A DNA stretch of 44,550 nt, taken from the NCBI GenBank assembly GCA_001579985.1, contig LRSR01013546.1, positions 1 through 44,550 on the forward strand, read 5' to 3'. The notes under the pieces were generated by a model that saw only the letters and a list, made by a program, of their open reading frames with translations, did no database searches and was not told the origin of the DNA. Of this stretch, positions 11,440-22,451 are shown piece after piece (the stretch's first letter is position 1; each line of letters starts with the position of its first letter). The stretch comes from Hypsibius dujardini. Taxonomy: Eukaryota; Tardigrada; Eutardigrada; Parachela; Hypsibiidae. The position numbers and the translations under genes were made by a program.

Positions 11440-11796
11440 ACTCTGAAAGACCGGTCTTAAAAAACAAATATAAATTCACACTAGATTCCTAAACAAGTGG
11501 CCGTAAATGTAACTTTTTACTGTACAAGACCAGTCTTAACAAATCACTGTAATTTCTCGCCGGATTCTGAAAACAAAAGACCAAAAAAATACTGAAGTAA
11601 ACTTTCCAGTGTAAAAAACCGGTCTTAGAAATCATTATAATTTTTCATCGGATCCTAAAAAACTGGCCCTGAAAAATAAAGATAATTTCTACCTGAACTC
11701 GTAAAAAACAACTAGCCTTACGAAATTACAATATCTTATCGAATTCGTGACAACCGGCCTCAAAAAAACAGCAATAATTGCTCACCGGATTCGTAG
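11440..11796. repeat. Degenerate tandem repeat covering an exon-intron junction
   Basis: About six decayed copies of a motif of the form ccggattcgt/ggatcct, followed by aactggcc/accggcct, recur at about 11473, 11552, 11642, 11689, 11732 and 11779 (47-90 base spacing). The last copy contains the splice donor of the pseudogene exon 11929-11786, so the intron appears to have grown by tandem duplication of its own 5' splice-site region. Confidence 0.6.
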
Positions 11797-12419
11797 TCGA
11801 AAAAGTCCTTATAGACCTCCAAACTAGCCAATAAGGGTCCATTCGTCATAATAATATCGTGCTTGATTTGTCTGACAACTTTCGCTACGCCTCCACGAAA
11901 ACGCGTACCCATGGAGTACCATCTGACACCTGAAGTACCCAATGAAGCGTCTTATACAACCGAATTACTGTAGTATAGCAATAAAAGTTTAGGCTACCAT
12001 AATGTTTATTCTGGTAGTACGGGATAGGATGACCGGGGTTGATGCATTGTATTGGTCACTTGGAGGGATGCAATTACATTCACTGCGGCTTGGGTAAAGG
12101 CGGCATACGGCATACAGCCGACTTGGCTTTAATATTGACCACCCGTTACGAGACCTTGACTAACGAACATGCCGTAAGGAGTTTTCACTAGTCCAAGTTT
12201 GCTACGAAAGGATTAATAGTTAGCTGATGGAATTGCCATTGAACGCATAGTCATCGTCGTACAGTCTTACCATGGGTCGCCGGGGTCGCCGCTGCAGACC
12301 ATAATTTCTTGGACGGATATTTTGATGCCCACGTTCTGGCTTGCCGACGCGATGCAAATGCGGTCAGAAATTGCAGTCGCACTTGCCGCAGCCTGTACAG
12401 CAAATGGCTTACTCTTTAT

Positions 12420-12506
12420 CTGTTTTTCTGTCTGTCTGTCTGTCTGTTCGTCTGTCTGTCTGTCCATCTATCTGTCTGTCTGTCTGTCTGCCTGTCTGCT
12501 TGCGTG

Positions 12507-12565
<59 letters not shown>

Positions 12566-12600
12566 GATTGTCTGTCTCTCTGCTTGTCTGCTTGTCTGCC
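12420..12600. repeat. (TCTG)n microsatellite
   Basis: A long tetranucleotide tract with a few interruptions lies between two exons of the cathepsin B-like pseudogene. It opens spurious long frames on both strands (Cys/Leu/Val/Ser-rich, or TDRQ repeats). Confidence 0.95.
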
Positions 12601-12974
12601 TGACTGCCATCTGTCTTCTTCACTGCATGTCTGACTTTCTGTTACTTTGTGTTTTTCCTTTCCTACGCTTACCCGACAAGAAGTGCATCTGCCTTCATCT
12701 CCAATACGTCTCATGTCGTAGCAGCTCGGCCATTTCCAACGCGCGTCGAAACTTTCCGGTATGGAAAAGCGATCTAACCATTTCGGCGGGAGGACATATG
12801 GGTCATCAAGGGCGTCATTAAAATCCAAGCTCGTTTCCAGTCGGTATCGGAGGTGTTTGTCTGAAATGTCCTTTCCGAGGCTTGTGTTGTTCGGTGCTGA
12901 ATCATGGGCTCTAAATCCAGACAGCGTCAGATCAATCGCAGCATCCCCATATCGGACTATACAATACGGTAATT

Positions 12975-14007
12975 GCCGACTGTCTTTCCCGTTTATGACT
13001 TACCGCGCGATTCCGAAACAAGCTGGAAACAGACAAGATGAGGAAACTTGCCGTTTGCCATTTGATTCGTAAGTGAAACATGCTTAAAGTAGCTTAATTT
13101 CATCTATCAGACGTGATTTTGAATGTGTTAAAAATTTTGGTGCGACATATGAAATGTGGCGTGAGAAATTAAGAAGCAATCGAGATCATCATTTATATCA
13201 ATTTTCCAGTTTGCTTACATCACAAAATGGAAATGGTGCTGAAGTGTTTCGTACATTTTTGTACTCACATCTAAACCCCAAGTGCGACTCATTTGATCTA
13301 ACATGGTCCTTCGTGGATGGGCACCAACATCCAACCCGCCATTTCGCAGTTCACAATCCATGAGACACACGTTACGTTGGCTTATTACTTTCAATAAAAA
13401 TCTACTGCGTCGAGTTACGTGTGTATTTATTTATTTATTTATTTATTTATGTCTCTTTATTGTTGTACATATTCTTTGGTTTCATCTCTTTATAATTAAA
13501 TAGGCTCTCCTTTGAATTCGAAAACAAAAAAAATAAATTAAAATTAAATCCAATGCGTTGTAAGGAAATGAAATGGAAAAAAATGGAGTGGAATGGAATG
13601 AAATGGAAAGAAATGGAGTGGAATGGAATGAAATGAAATGGAATGGAGTGGAATGGAATGAAATGGAAAGAAATGGAGTGGAATGGAATGAAATGAAATG
13701 GAAAGGAATGGAGTGGAATGGAATGAAATGGAAAGGAATGGAGTGGAATGGAATGAAATACAATGAAATAATAATAATTAGGGTTAATTGCTGCCTGCAC
13801 ATATTTCCAGATCCAGAAAGTGGCCTCCAAAGAAAATATGCTCAATCCACCATCCTCGAATTTGAACACAGAATGTAAAAATTAACATTTCCGACTAACT
13901 TTTGTAACGATTGCATGCCATAAGCAAAAATTTGGGCGTGTGAACAATTCCAATAATAATCTCTGTAATTTTACTTTCGTACGATGCCGTATTCTATCGT
14001 ACAGCAT
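12975..14007. other. Repeat-rich intergenic stretch
   Basis: No gene is recognised. It contains a (TTTA)n run near 13420-13447 and a pentanucleotide satellite at 13560-13775, listed separately. The 13080-13380 part is unique-looking, with no exon evidence. Confidence 0.5.
13560..13775. repeat. (GGAAT)n-type satellite with ~60 bp higher-order period
   Basis: A G/A/T-only tract is built from gaatg, gaaatg and gagtg pentamer variants. The block aaatggaaagaaatggagtg recurs 60 bases apart (about 13601 and 13661), showing a higher-order unit. It creates open frames on both strands without stops, which are artefacts of composition. Confidence 0.95.
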
Positions 14008-14738
14008 CCCTCCCGAAAAACACTACCCGAAATACGGTTACAATCGATAACGGTTACATTTACTGTCTTAAATACCGTTTTATATTGCGTAACAAAGTAG
14101 CTTGTAACCCTTTTTAGTCCCTGAAGTAAAAAGGTGACCAAACGGAGTACCATTTATGACACCAATTTTATTGGGACTTGGAAGTTTTTCCAGAGTAAAT
14201 TTGAAAAGTCTGGAAATGGAGAGAATCATATCGATTTCAATATTTTTGTTAATAACATAGTTTAAAAATATTTGTAGTGTTGGTATAGGACGAATGCAGT
14301 GCCAATGGACCACTGGTCAGTCGTTTTGGTAGTCGAAGTATCTTCCTCATTGTGAGTTTCATTGGTTCAATAATTGGAAGTTCCTGTTAGCTCAGCGGTA
14401 TAAGCTCTACCTCAATTGAGACGGACAGTATTTCAATTCCCGAGCGAATGTTTTTGTTCATTTGTTTCTCACCCCTGAGGCAGGTTGGTCATGTCAAACG
14501 ATACCCAATCATTTTGTGACTAAGGAGGGAGCATTTGGGCAAGACTGACCATTGGTCAACCAAGTACGGCTCAATCCATAAGTTTAGCTGTTTTTGCATC
14601 CAATTTTGGAATGCAATTATGGATTCATTTTGGTATGAACAAAAGATAGACCGCCAAATTGTAACTTACCGTCGTACCGTTTTGGGAACCAGAAAGGATT
14701 TCAATTAAGGTTCGAAATGGTATCATTTTTTTCGCCAG
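14008..14738. mobile_element. Dispersed repeat with tRNA-like SINE head (copy 1)
   Basis: This ~731-base segment is closely similar to 19605-20319 in the same orientation. Both begin ccctcccgaaaaacactacc and end tttttttcgccag. A tRNA-like stretch sits in the middle (14383-14452): ttagctcagcggtata matches an A box, and tatttcaattcccg is a weakened B box. No open frame resembles a transposase or reverse transcriptase, so it is non-autonomous or a composite. Confidence 0.75.
14383..14452 (+). repeat. tRNA-derived SINE head
   Basis: The order ttagctcagcggtataagctc, a central ctacctcaattgag region and tatttcaattcccg follows a tRNA (A box, anticodon region, B box) but does not fold into a proper cloverleaf. 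The sister copy at 19970-20036 shows the same order. Confidence 0.6.
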
Positions 14739-16114
14739 AGCATCATAGCTTACGTTGCACCCTACCCCGATCCGTGATACCCTAGGGAAAAACCTGGGTG
14801 ACGTCCACCACGATCCTCCCCATATATTGTATCTTTATTTGACGTCTAGACATCAAATATGGTTGCAGATCTGCGACCATATTTTAAGCCAACTGAAACA
14901 TGACCCTCACTGTTTATGAGCACACACTGGCATGAGCATGAGTCCATAAACGTAAAATGCAGTTTGTGTATATCCAATAATGTTTAGGACCTTTAAAAGC
15001 TGTGCAAAATCGTCACGACAGTCACGCCTTTGAACTTACGCGTGAAAACAGCACGATACTTTATTTGGGAACATTGTTGTTGGTGTGTGGAATAACTGTT
15101 GTGTGAGTACTACGGTCTATGGCTCAAAATATAATTCTAAAGGAGCGTACCATAGACACTACCACAAAAGGTATCTGCACAGACTTGCACAGTAGCGGGG
15201 CTAATTTGATTTGCATGTAACAAGTGAAAATGGAAATCCCATTTACACACACACACACACACACACACGCACAGACGCCCGCACACAAGGTTAAAGCTTT
15301 TCTCGTTCCACACGACAAAAATTTGTTCCCAATCAATACCGTTTTTATCGCACACACAGGCAATATGTAGCATGCAAGTATGTACTCAGCTGTACTATTA
15401 TCTACGGAAGCATTGCGAAAACGTTGCCCCCTCTTTCTCATCCTTCCGATTCCTCGTCGGAATTTGTATTGTCAGCTTGGGAGGAGCTGTTGTTCAAATA
15501 TTGAAAAGGTGCTTATATTTTAGGTAAGTCACAGCATCACGTCCTGCGTTAGTGGGCCTCACCTTCAAAAATGCTCTCTCTGCAAGGCGAAAAGTTCCCG
15601 GTTTTTTTATTATCCAGTTACGGGAAAACTCCACGTGATACTACATCCTTCCGTCATTTCATCACACCTCACCCACGCGGAGTGTGCTCTACCTCGCAAG
15701 CTTCCGCCCTATTGAGCACAAATTAACAACTAGTAATATATATATATATATATATATAGACCTATACCTGTATAACTATATCCTTCTAAGGACGACAGTT
15801 ATCAAAGCTCTTGTCACCCTCCTACCAACTCTTGGCACATACAACGGCAACACCGTTTGAGTCGTCCACTCACCTTTCGTCTTGTCTCGTCATCACTCGG
15901 TGTGATACGTGAGACGCGCCCTTATAAAGAGACCGCTTCCTCTGACCGTTTAAACAGGATCAAAATTTCATTTCCTCTTTTTGCTCACCATAAATTGATC
16001 GTTTCTCCTCCCGCGTTTCGCTGGTGTCTCTCGTGTCTGACGTCCAAACAACGAATCGTAGCAGAACCGATCTGATCCCATTTCGATCAAGTCAGCAAAG
16101 TTCCCCTCGCAGAC
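14739..16114. other. Upstream region of the GPCR gene with microsatellites
   Basis: No exon is recognised. It holds a (CA)n run (about 15245-15272), a (TA)n run (about 15738-15759) and the candidate TATA box at 15923-15928. The part after 15930 probably contains the GPCR 5' UTR. Confidence 0.5.
15923..15928 (+). promoter_or_regulatory. Candidate TATA box of the GPCR gene
   Basis: TATAAA in a gcgccctTATAAAgagacc context lies 187 bases before the GPCR start codon on the coding strand. It is the best core-promoter match in the upstream region. Inference only. Confidence 0.4.
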
Positions 16115-18703
16115 ATGAACAACCTTACAGGTAAAGATGGCAAAAATGTAAGCTTCCTAGACCAAACCTTCTAAAATAAATTAGTATTTTTAAGTGTCGG
16201 CCAAGTCAAATACAGTGCTTAATAGATCCTTTTGGTTGAAGTGCCATTAAAATTAGTTGAAGAAAACTAATTTTTCTTCAAAACATGATTTCCGCCTAAA
16301 ATACCGGTAGTTTAATTAGAACACTGATGCTATGTTTCGTAAATAAATCAGCTTTAAGAGCCGATCAGAGCAAAAAATATCTCAACTCACATGAGTTAAA
16401 CGTTTAGTCATAAACTTCCTCGGGTTTCTGTTCAGTAACCTCATCAGCACGTCTTAGAAAAATGTGTGAAACTGTATGTGTTTTATAAAAGTTTATCGGT
16501 CAATTTTAGTTAAATCAATTTAACTAATATAATTTAATTAACCGATTAAGTTATATTTTAACTGATTAATTTAGTTTCGTTTGTTAGTTTATTTTAGTTT
16601 GCTATAATAACATTTTATCATTTAATCTTCGTTAATATAATTTAATTAGTGTATCTTAATTAACTATTTAAGTTGGGTTTAGCTGATTAATTTAGCTTAG
16701 TAGATTAGTTTATTTTAGTTTGCTGTGATACATTTAATTTACAGGCAGCAAAGACGAAGTGATCGTTCTGATGAGTAATACATCCACCAATGCCACGACC
16801 ATCGAATGGACCCCACTGGCCATGATCTTCACCCTGGCCACGATCTTGTCCATCCTCTTCAATGGTCTGCTGATGGTGGTGTTCATCTACGACCACAGCC
16901 TCCGTACGCCCTTCAACGTCTACCTGATCAACCTGCTGATCGCCAACCTGCTCTGCTCAATTGTGCAGAACCCACTGGAGATCATCAACACTATCTCCTC
17001 CAACTTCTGGCTGGGTCCGCAGGTCTGCACGCTCTACCAGTACGCCGGGTACATCCTCCAGGCCAGCGTGTCGGGGGCGCACATTTTGATCGCCGTCAAC
17101 CGGACGTGGGCCGTCACCCATCCCATCTCCTACCGCTCCATCCATTCTCAAGTCGTCGCCATTGCCCTCTGCCTCGGTACGTCAATTTCTTCGTCAAATC
17201 CCATTTTTTTCTGGTGAATGCACTTTCTTTCATGGAAAAAAAAGGAAATAAATAATTTAAAAAAGTCTTATGGGGAGAAAATGTAAATTAAAACGGTAGT
17301 GCGAGGACACGAATGGTAGTGAAGGTCTTATGCGGAGCCATCCCCTTTAATTGAATTAAACTGAAACGTATGAAAGAAGAACGAATTTGCAATGAAACAA
17401 ATCTAAAAACTAAACAATAAGGACCAAACGAATTTATTAGTAATCAGCACATCTATCATCTTATTTTTTACGTGCGTTTTAAAAGACATTGAAAAACGAG
17501 TCTTTGAGCATTTAGCAGGCTAAGTAGCTGCTAAATGGAATTCGACACTTCTGCTAATATTAAACTTTCAAAATTAAATTTGAACATTTCCGTCTGATCA
17601 CAATGTTGCGACAAGGTGACGAAAAAATATAGATAATCATCAGAAATAGCAATTAAAAAGCCAAATTCATATATAGATTTTTAGACATCAACGTGAAAAG
17701 TCGCTTTTTTTCTTAAGAAAAATATATAAGATGTAAGAAAAATAATCTAAAATACATATACAAAAAGTTGTATTATGTAGAAGATATAAAATTAAGAAGA
17801 ATAATCTAACAGTACTGTAAACGTTAGTTTCCCAAAGAAGCTGAAACAGTGATAATAAAGTTTTTTTTGCACATTAAGGCATGTGGACCTACATCCACTT
17901 GGTTCTCCTGCCGGGCATCCTAATCGACCATCTCTACTACCGCATGGACATGACCAAGCAGAAATGCTTTCTCGACTCGTCCAAGCAGCGCACCTGGGCC
18001 ATCCTCATCCAAGTCATCGTTTTCAACAATCCCCAACTCATCATGGTGCTCTCCCTCATTACCGTCCTCGTGATGCGTCATATCCGCGAGGGCAAGAAAA
18101 AATTACGCCGCGTCGAGCCGGCGCCCATCAACAACACAGCCATAACAGGGATCTCCCCGTCGACTAGCTTAAAGTTCCCTCAACCCTCGCAACGCGCCTC
18201 AACAAACGGGGAGAGGAGCTCGGCCCAAGGCACGGCCAAGGTCGTCGCGGCCAAACGCGAATCCAACGCCTACACTGTGTTGGGCCTGCTGACCATCAGC
18301 GCGGTGGTGTGCTGGACGCCGCTGGACGCGCTCTACACGCTGGAGATCTTCTCCACCGAGCAGTACCCCACCTTCTACCAGGTCGCGGCGATCCTGCACG
18401 CCTTTCAGGTAGAGCTGTTGGAATTCTTACGGCTCTCTTCCGACAGGAACGGAATGGGAACTAGTGATGGCAAAACTAAACTAAACTAAACCACATGCTC
18501 CTTGCTCCGTTCCTGCCCGGATCCGCAGGAGCAGAAATTCCTTGCTCCGTTCCGTTCCTTTTAGGAAGTAGGAACAAATAGTATTAGCATCCCTTCTCTA
18601 CTTTCAGGTGGTCCTCGATCCGATTATGTTCGTGGTGTCCAGTCCGAATATGCGGATGAATCTGCGCCGCGGGATGAAGGGATTGGTGTCGCTATTCTTG
18701 TGA
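16115..18703 (+). CDS. Rhodopsin-class G protein-coupled receptor (orphan)
   Basis: Four exons (16115-16130, 16745-17176, 17879-18408, 18608-18703) join in phase to give 357 residues with seven hydrophobic segments. The 16-nt first exon supplies MNNLT. N-glycosylation sequons are at Asn3, Asn17 and Asn21. Class A landmarks present: Asn45 in TM1, Cys100 (TM3) pairing with Cys179 (second extracellular loop), Trp152 (TM4), Pro201 (TM5), C-W-T-P at 294-297 (TM6) and a long basic/Ser-rich third intracellular loop (about 218-278). Departures: the conserved TM2 Asp is Asn73, the DRY motif is N-R-T (124-126), and NPxxY in TM7 is D-P-I-M-F (330-334). It keeps the aminergic-like W-A-V-T-H-P after the Arg. 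The ligand is unknown. The C-terminal tail is short, with no palmitoylation Cys. The gene lies between two direct repeats. Confidence 0.9.
16480..16735. repeat. AT-rich degenerate repeat in GPCR intron 1
   Basis: Two imperfect copies of a ~120-base unit both contain taatataatttaatta, ctgattaatttag and agtttattttagtttgct, and sit just before the exon 2 acceptor. Related ttagtttag-rich sequence recurs near 20396-20635 and 27070-27290. Confidence 0.6.
17177..17878. other. GPCR intron 2
   Basis: A 702-base, AT-rich intron with a gtacgt donor and a cattaag acceptor. No repeat or embedded gene is seen. Confidence 0.8.
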
Positions 18704-19604
18704 AAAAAGGCGTCAGTTTGCGGTTCTCGGAAGCCGCTTTTCAAAACTTCACAGATTGCCAGGTTTTGCTTAACTAAAATTGCACGTTGTCCGGACAGGA
18801 CAATGATTATATGTTGTGCAATTTACTACACAATTTTCACTCACTGGTTACGTAAGGCTCCAATACCACAGTCCTCTGGATCTGAGAACACACCACAAAA
18901 TGGGACGCGACGTGTTTGTGACACTTTGCTACACTCCTTTCACGCCTCCTTTAACCGATTCACAGTGAGTGCAAAGCATGAACTTAAGTTATTTTTCTAC
19001 CCATTGTCTGCCACTTGATCTACTTATATCGATCCACTTCTTAATATGTCAATTAGAAAATATTTCACTGCATTTTTATTTTTACGCTAGCGTCGTTGTG
19101 TTACAGTTTTGTGCGCGTGTACCATACTTTATAGTCTATTCGATTATTTATTGTCCATTTGATCCCTTTTATGCGGTTTGATTGGCGACCCTGACATGAC
19201 TGCCATTATTTTGGCGAAACAGTTTCGCCTTTGTGTTTTTTTTCTCACCCACTACACGTTAACACAAGTTCTTGAATACCCTACGGATCGGGAATTACAT
19301 TATGTTTCATTTTTACCTTTTGGAATAGTGTGTCACATAAAAAACACAATAGTGCATATAGTGTGTCGCATAAAAAACACCGAACTCTTGCGGCACTTTT
19401 GTTCTAAAGTCTTATCTAAAACGCAGAAAAAAAATACAAACTCTTAAATGGAATCTGAAATCCACGCTGTACTATTAAATTTTTCGCACCGCCACCGCCG
19501 CCTGTTCCCATATGATTAGCTGTTTATTACCTACAGAATCTGCTGTGCGACGGAATACTGAAGAACACCGTATAACTGTGTGTGAATACAAGCGCAACGA
19601 GAGA
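18704..19604. other. 3' flank of the GPCR gene
   Basis: About 900 bases with no canonical AATAAA close to the stop and no recognised gene. A short direct duplication of cataaaaaacac with gtgtgtc flanks occurs near 19325-19380. Confidence 0.5.
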
Positions 19605-20319
19605 CCCTCCCGAAAAACACTACCCGAAATACGGTTAAAATCAATAACGGTTACAAATACCGTTTCATATTGCGTAACAAAGTAGCTGGTAACCCTTTTT
19701 AGTTCCCGAAGTAAAAAAGTGACCAAACGGAGTACCATTTATGACACCAAATTTTATTGGGACTTGGAAGTTTTTCCAGAGTAAGTTTGAAAAGTCTGGA
19801 AATGGAGAGAATCATATCGATTTCAATATTTTTGTTAATCACATAGTTTAATAATATTTGTAGTGTTGGTATAGGACGAATGCAGTGCCAATGGACCACT
19901 GGTCAATCGTTTTGGTAGTCGAAGTATCTTCCTCATTGTTAGTTTCATTGGTTCAATTATTGGGAGTTCCTGTTGGCTCAGCGGTATAAGCTCTATCTCA
20001 ATTGGGAGAGACGGTATTTCAATTTCCGACCGAATGTTTTTTGTTCATTTGTTTTCTCACCCCTGAGGCAGGTTGGTCATGCCAAACGTTACCCAATTAT
20101 TTTGTGACTAAGGAGGGAGCATTTGAGCAAGACTAACCATTGGTCAACCAAGTACGGCTCAGTCCATAATTGTAGCTGTTTCTGCATCCAATTTTGGAAT
20201 GCAATTAGGGATTCATTTTGGTATGCAGAAAAAGATTCACTGCCAAACTGTAACGTACTGTTTCGGGAACCATAAAGAATTTCAATTAAGATTCGAATTA
20301 GTGTCATTTTTTTCGCCAG
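19605..20319. mobile_element. Dispersed repeat with tRNA-like SINE head (copy 2)
   Basis: Second copy of the 14008-14738 repeat, same strand, about 715 bases. It differs by scattered substitutions and a small deletion near the start (the second cggttacattta-type stretch is missing). The tRNA-like region is at 19970-20036. With copy 1 it flanks the GPCR gene. Confidence 0.75.
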
Positions 20320-21392
20320 GGAGATTCAAGAAAAAGGCAAAATGTTGATGGCAAAAAAACACCCGTGAACCCCCGTACCCGCAGCTTTGGTCAAAATAAA
20401 ATTAGTCAGCTGATTAATTTTTCTGGTCAGCTAAAAATTATTCACTGAAGATTTTGTGTAGTTCTTTTTGTAACCAAAGTTTTAGTCAAAATTAGCTCAC
20501 TAATGTTATTTTTTAGATTTTCCTATTGAAAGTTTTAGTATCTGAAAGTTCTAGTTTGGTTTTTTTAGTCAACTAGAAAGTTCAAGCCAGGAAATTAGCT
20601 ACTAATAGTTTTAGCTTGGGATTTAGTTTAGCCATTCCTAAGGCGGAAGTGAAAATCCCTCTCGATGGGTGGGGGACATGAGCGCCGCGTAATTGGACAA
20701 GCACACAACACATACAAAAATTTACGAGATAATAAGGACATTCTTGCGGAAAAATTTTCTGGCAGCAACCGGGAAGAACGAATGTCAAAGAGCAGGCAAT
20801 AACCCTGCAGTACGCAGTCGGTGACCGGGGAAGGACGTCGCACTTCCGCAATCGTCGTCTACGGTGACTCTGTTGTAATCTCTGATTGACGTCTCACGTT
20901 GTTGATGTGTGATGAATTTTGAAAGCTTTGGGATAAAGACCTCCGGAACCGGGAGGGGGAAGGGACTTTGGGTGTTCACCATCTGGAGTCATGCCGCTTT
21001 CTTCGGCATTGTTGACGCATGTCAAGCGGCCTTTCAACCAAACTTGTTTTTGGACCTCGACGCGCGATACTCCTTTGAATCCTGATTAATTTTTGGAAAC
21101 AGTTGGGCATCTGCTGACACAGTCATTTTGTCTAATTACTCTCCTAAAAGTGCAAAGGAAAAGTACAAATAAGAAATAACTCTTTTGAAAAGCGATTGGA
21201 ACTTTATCCCGAATGTGTTCGAAAAAGCGACGTAATAGGATGAATATTCAGAAAACGGCAAGCTGGATCGCCAAATGATTTAAATTCAAAACCAATTTGC
21301 TTTGCTAATTCGCTTTTGTTTGACTTTAAATTTTGTTTTGCACATCATTTAGTCAGGTGCTTGGCAACGGATGACAAAGTTCAGACTAACTC
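20320..21392. other. Repeat-rich intergenic stretch
   Basis: 20396-20635 is a ttag/agtt-rich degenerate repeat ending tttagccattccta, similar in kind to 27070-27290. The remainder to 21392 has no recognisable coding exon. Minus-strand open frames near 20582-20982 lack motifs. Confidence 0.5.
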
Positions 21393-22218
21393 GGGAAGTG
21401 GCGGAGATTTCCCCTCGCTTTTAGGGTGGGGTTTTTTTTACTAATACTTGTTAATATATCATGATTTTTCATAGGGGTCTCATCGGTGCAAATACATTTG
21501 CAGGTTCAGAAAAAAATGGGGAAGAAAAAAAGAATCTCTGCCAGTTTGTGGTACGTGCCGGCGCTTGATTGATCGATCATTTGACAACTTTCTCGAAATT
21601 TCATTTTATCAAAAACTTTTCAGTATTTTACTAAACGTAAACACATTCTTTAAATTTACTAAAAACCTTCAGCGAGGTAGGAAATACAAATTAAAAAATT
21701 TCCCACCAACTGGAACACCTTGAGAAAATGAAAAATGAAACGACAAATGTGTTCACGTTCAGTAAAATTCCGAAAAGCTTTTGAAAAAATTAAATTTCGA
21801 GAACCAATCAACCGGTGACGCTGATTTTAAAACTTGGCATTATCACACAGCGTGCTGGGAACCACTACGCTGTTTCCTTTTATATTTTCTCAAGGTGTTC
21901 CGGTTAGACGAAAAAATTCTTATTTATTTTTTATCTTGCTAGCGGTTTCTAGTGAATTTTAAGAATGTGTTTACGTTCAGTAAAATTCCGAAAAGTTTTT
22001 GAAAAAATAAAATTTCCAGCAAGTTGTCAAATGATCGATCAATCAAGCGCCGGCACGTACCACGAACTGGCAGAGATTCTTTTTTTCTTCCCCATTTTTT
22101 TCTGAACCTGCAAATGTATTTGCAGCGATGAGACCCCTATGAAAAATCATGATATATTAACAAGTATTAGTAAAAAAAAACCCACCCTAAAAGCGAGGGG
22201 AAATCTCCGCCACTTCCC
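21393..22218. mobile_element. Large foldback element, 826 bp
   Basis: Nearly perfect terminal inverted repeats: gggaagtggcggagattt at the left end and its complement ending at 22218. Pairing continues inwards for roughly 200 bases (through the gggtgggg/tttttactaatacttg, caaatacatttgcagg and gcgccggcacgtaccac blocks) and is taken up again by cgtaaacacattctt / aagaatgtgtttacg. An extra internal copy of the gttcagtaaaattccgaaaag block sits near 21757. There is no transposase frame. No clear target-site duplication is visible. Confidence 0.9.
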
Positions 22219-22451
22219 AAGTAAGAAGAATACAATCGGGAAAAGATTTATTTTGACAACGAGAGCGTGAAGAGCAGGAAAAAGAATAACTAATCTCATT
22301 ATATCATCGGATAAGATAATTCTTTTGGGGGAGGAGAAAACAGAAGACTTAGAATTTTTGGAGAAGAAATTAGTGGGGGAATTATCCACCTTTTTCCCTA
22401 GCATTTTTGTACGATGTTCGCGGCTCATGAGCATGAACCACTGTTACAGCC

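Larger units (their letters stand above)
11165..12830 (-). pseudogene. Cathepsin B-like cysteine peptidase pseudogene
   Basis: Minus-strand exons equivalent to those of the intact gene at 23799-27556 can be aligned. They are: the active-site exon ending 12673 (conserved S-F-D-A-R and a Cys-T-S-Cys-R active-site region); 12392-12271 (ISDRICIAS, same 122-nt length); 12201 to about 12010 (MFVSQGLVTGG then GCMPY); 11929-11786 (conserved Tyr-rich segment, GPL); and about 11340-11165 ([14 protein letters not shown]). Damage: an in-frame TAA at 12129-12131 between GGQY and SQVGCMPY; loss of the Cys-rich end of that exon; loss of the start of the last exon including the G-H-A catalytic His; the oxyanion-hole Gln is Glu; and the Trp after the active-site Cys is Arg. 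The coding frame of the first exon may extend upstream to about 12970. No convincing signal-peptide exon was found. Confidence 0.8.

Noticed and set aside
12309-12828. Long open frames of Cys/Leu/Val/Ser or (TDRQ)n on both strands
   Set aside because: These are six-frame translations of a stop-free (TCTG/CAGA)n tract. The same artefact occurs at 30675-31202, 32183-32850, 38628-39278, 41xxx, 42148-42619 and 42984-43454.
13447-13878. Open frames rich in HSIPFHF or WNGMEWNE
   Set aside because: They arise from the GGAAT-type satellite, which lacks stop codons. There are no splice or start signals.
14383-14452. Functional tRNA gene
   Set aside because: The B box is degenerate and the anticodon and acceptor stems do not pair. 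The sequence is embedded in a longer dispersed repeat with a second copy, so a SINE head is the better call.
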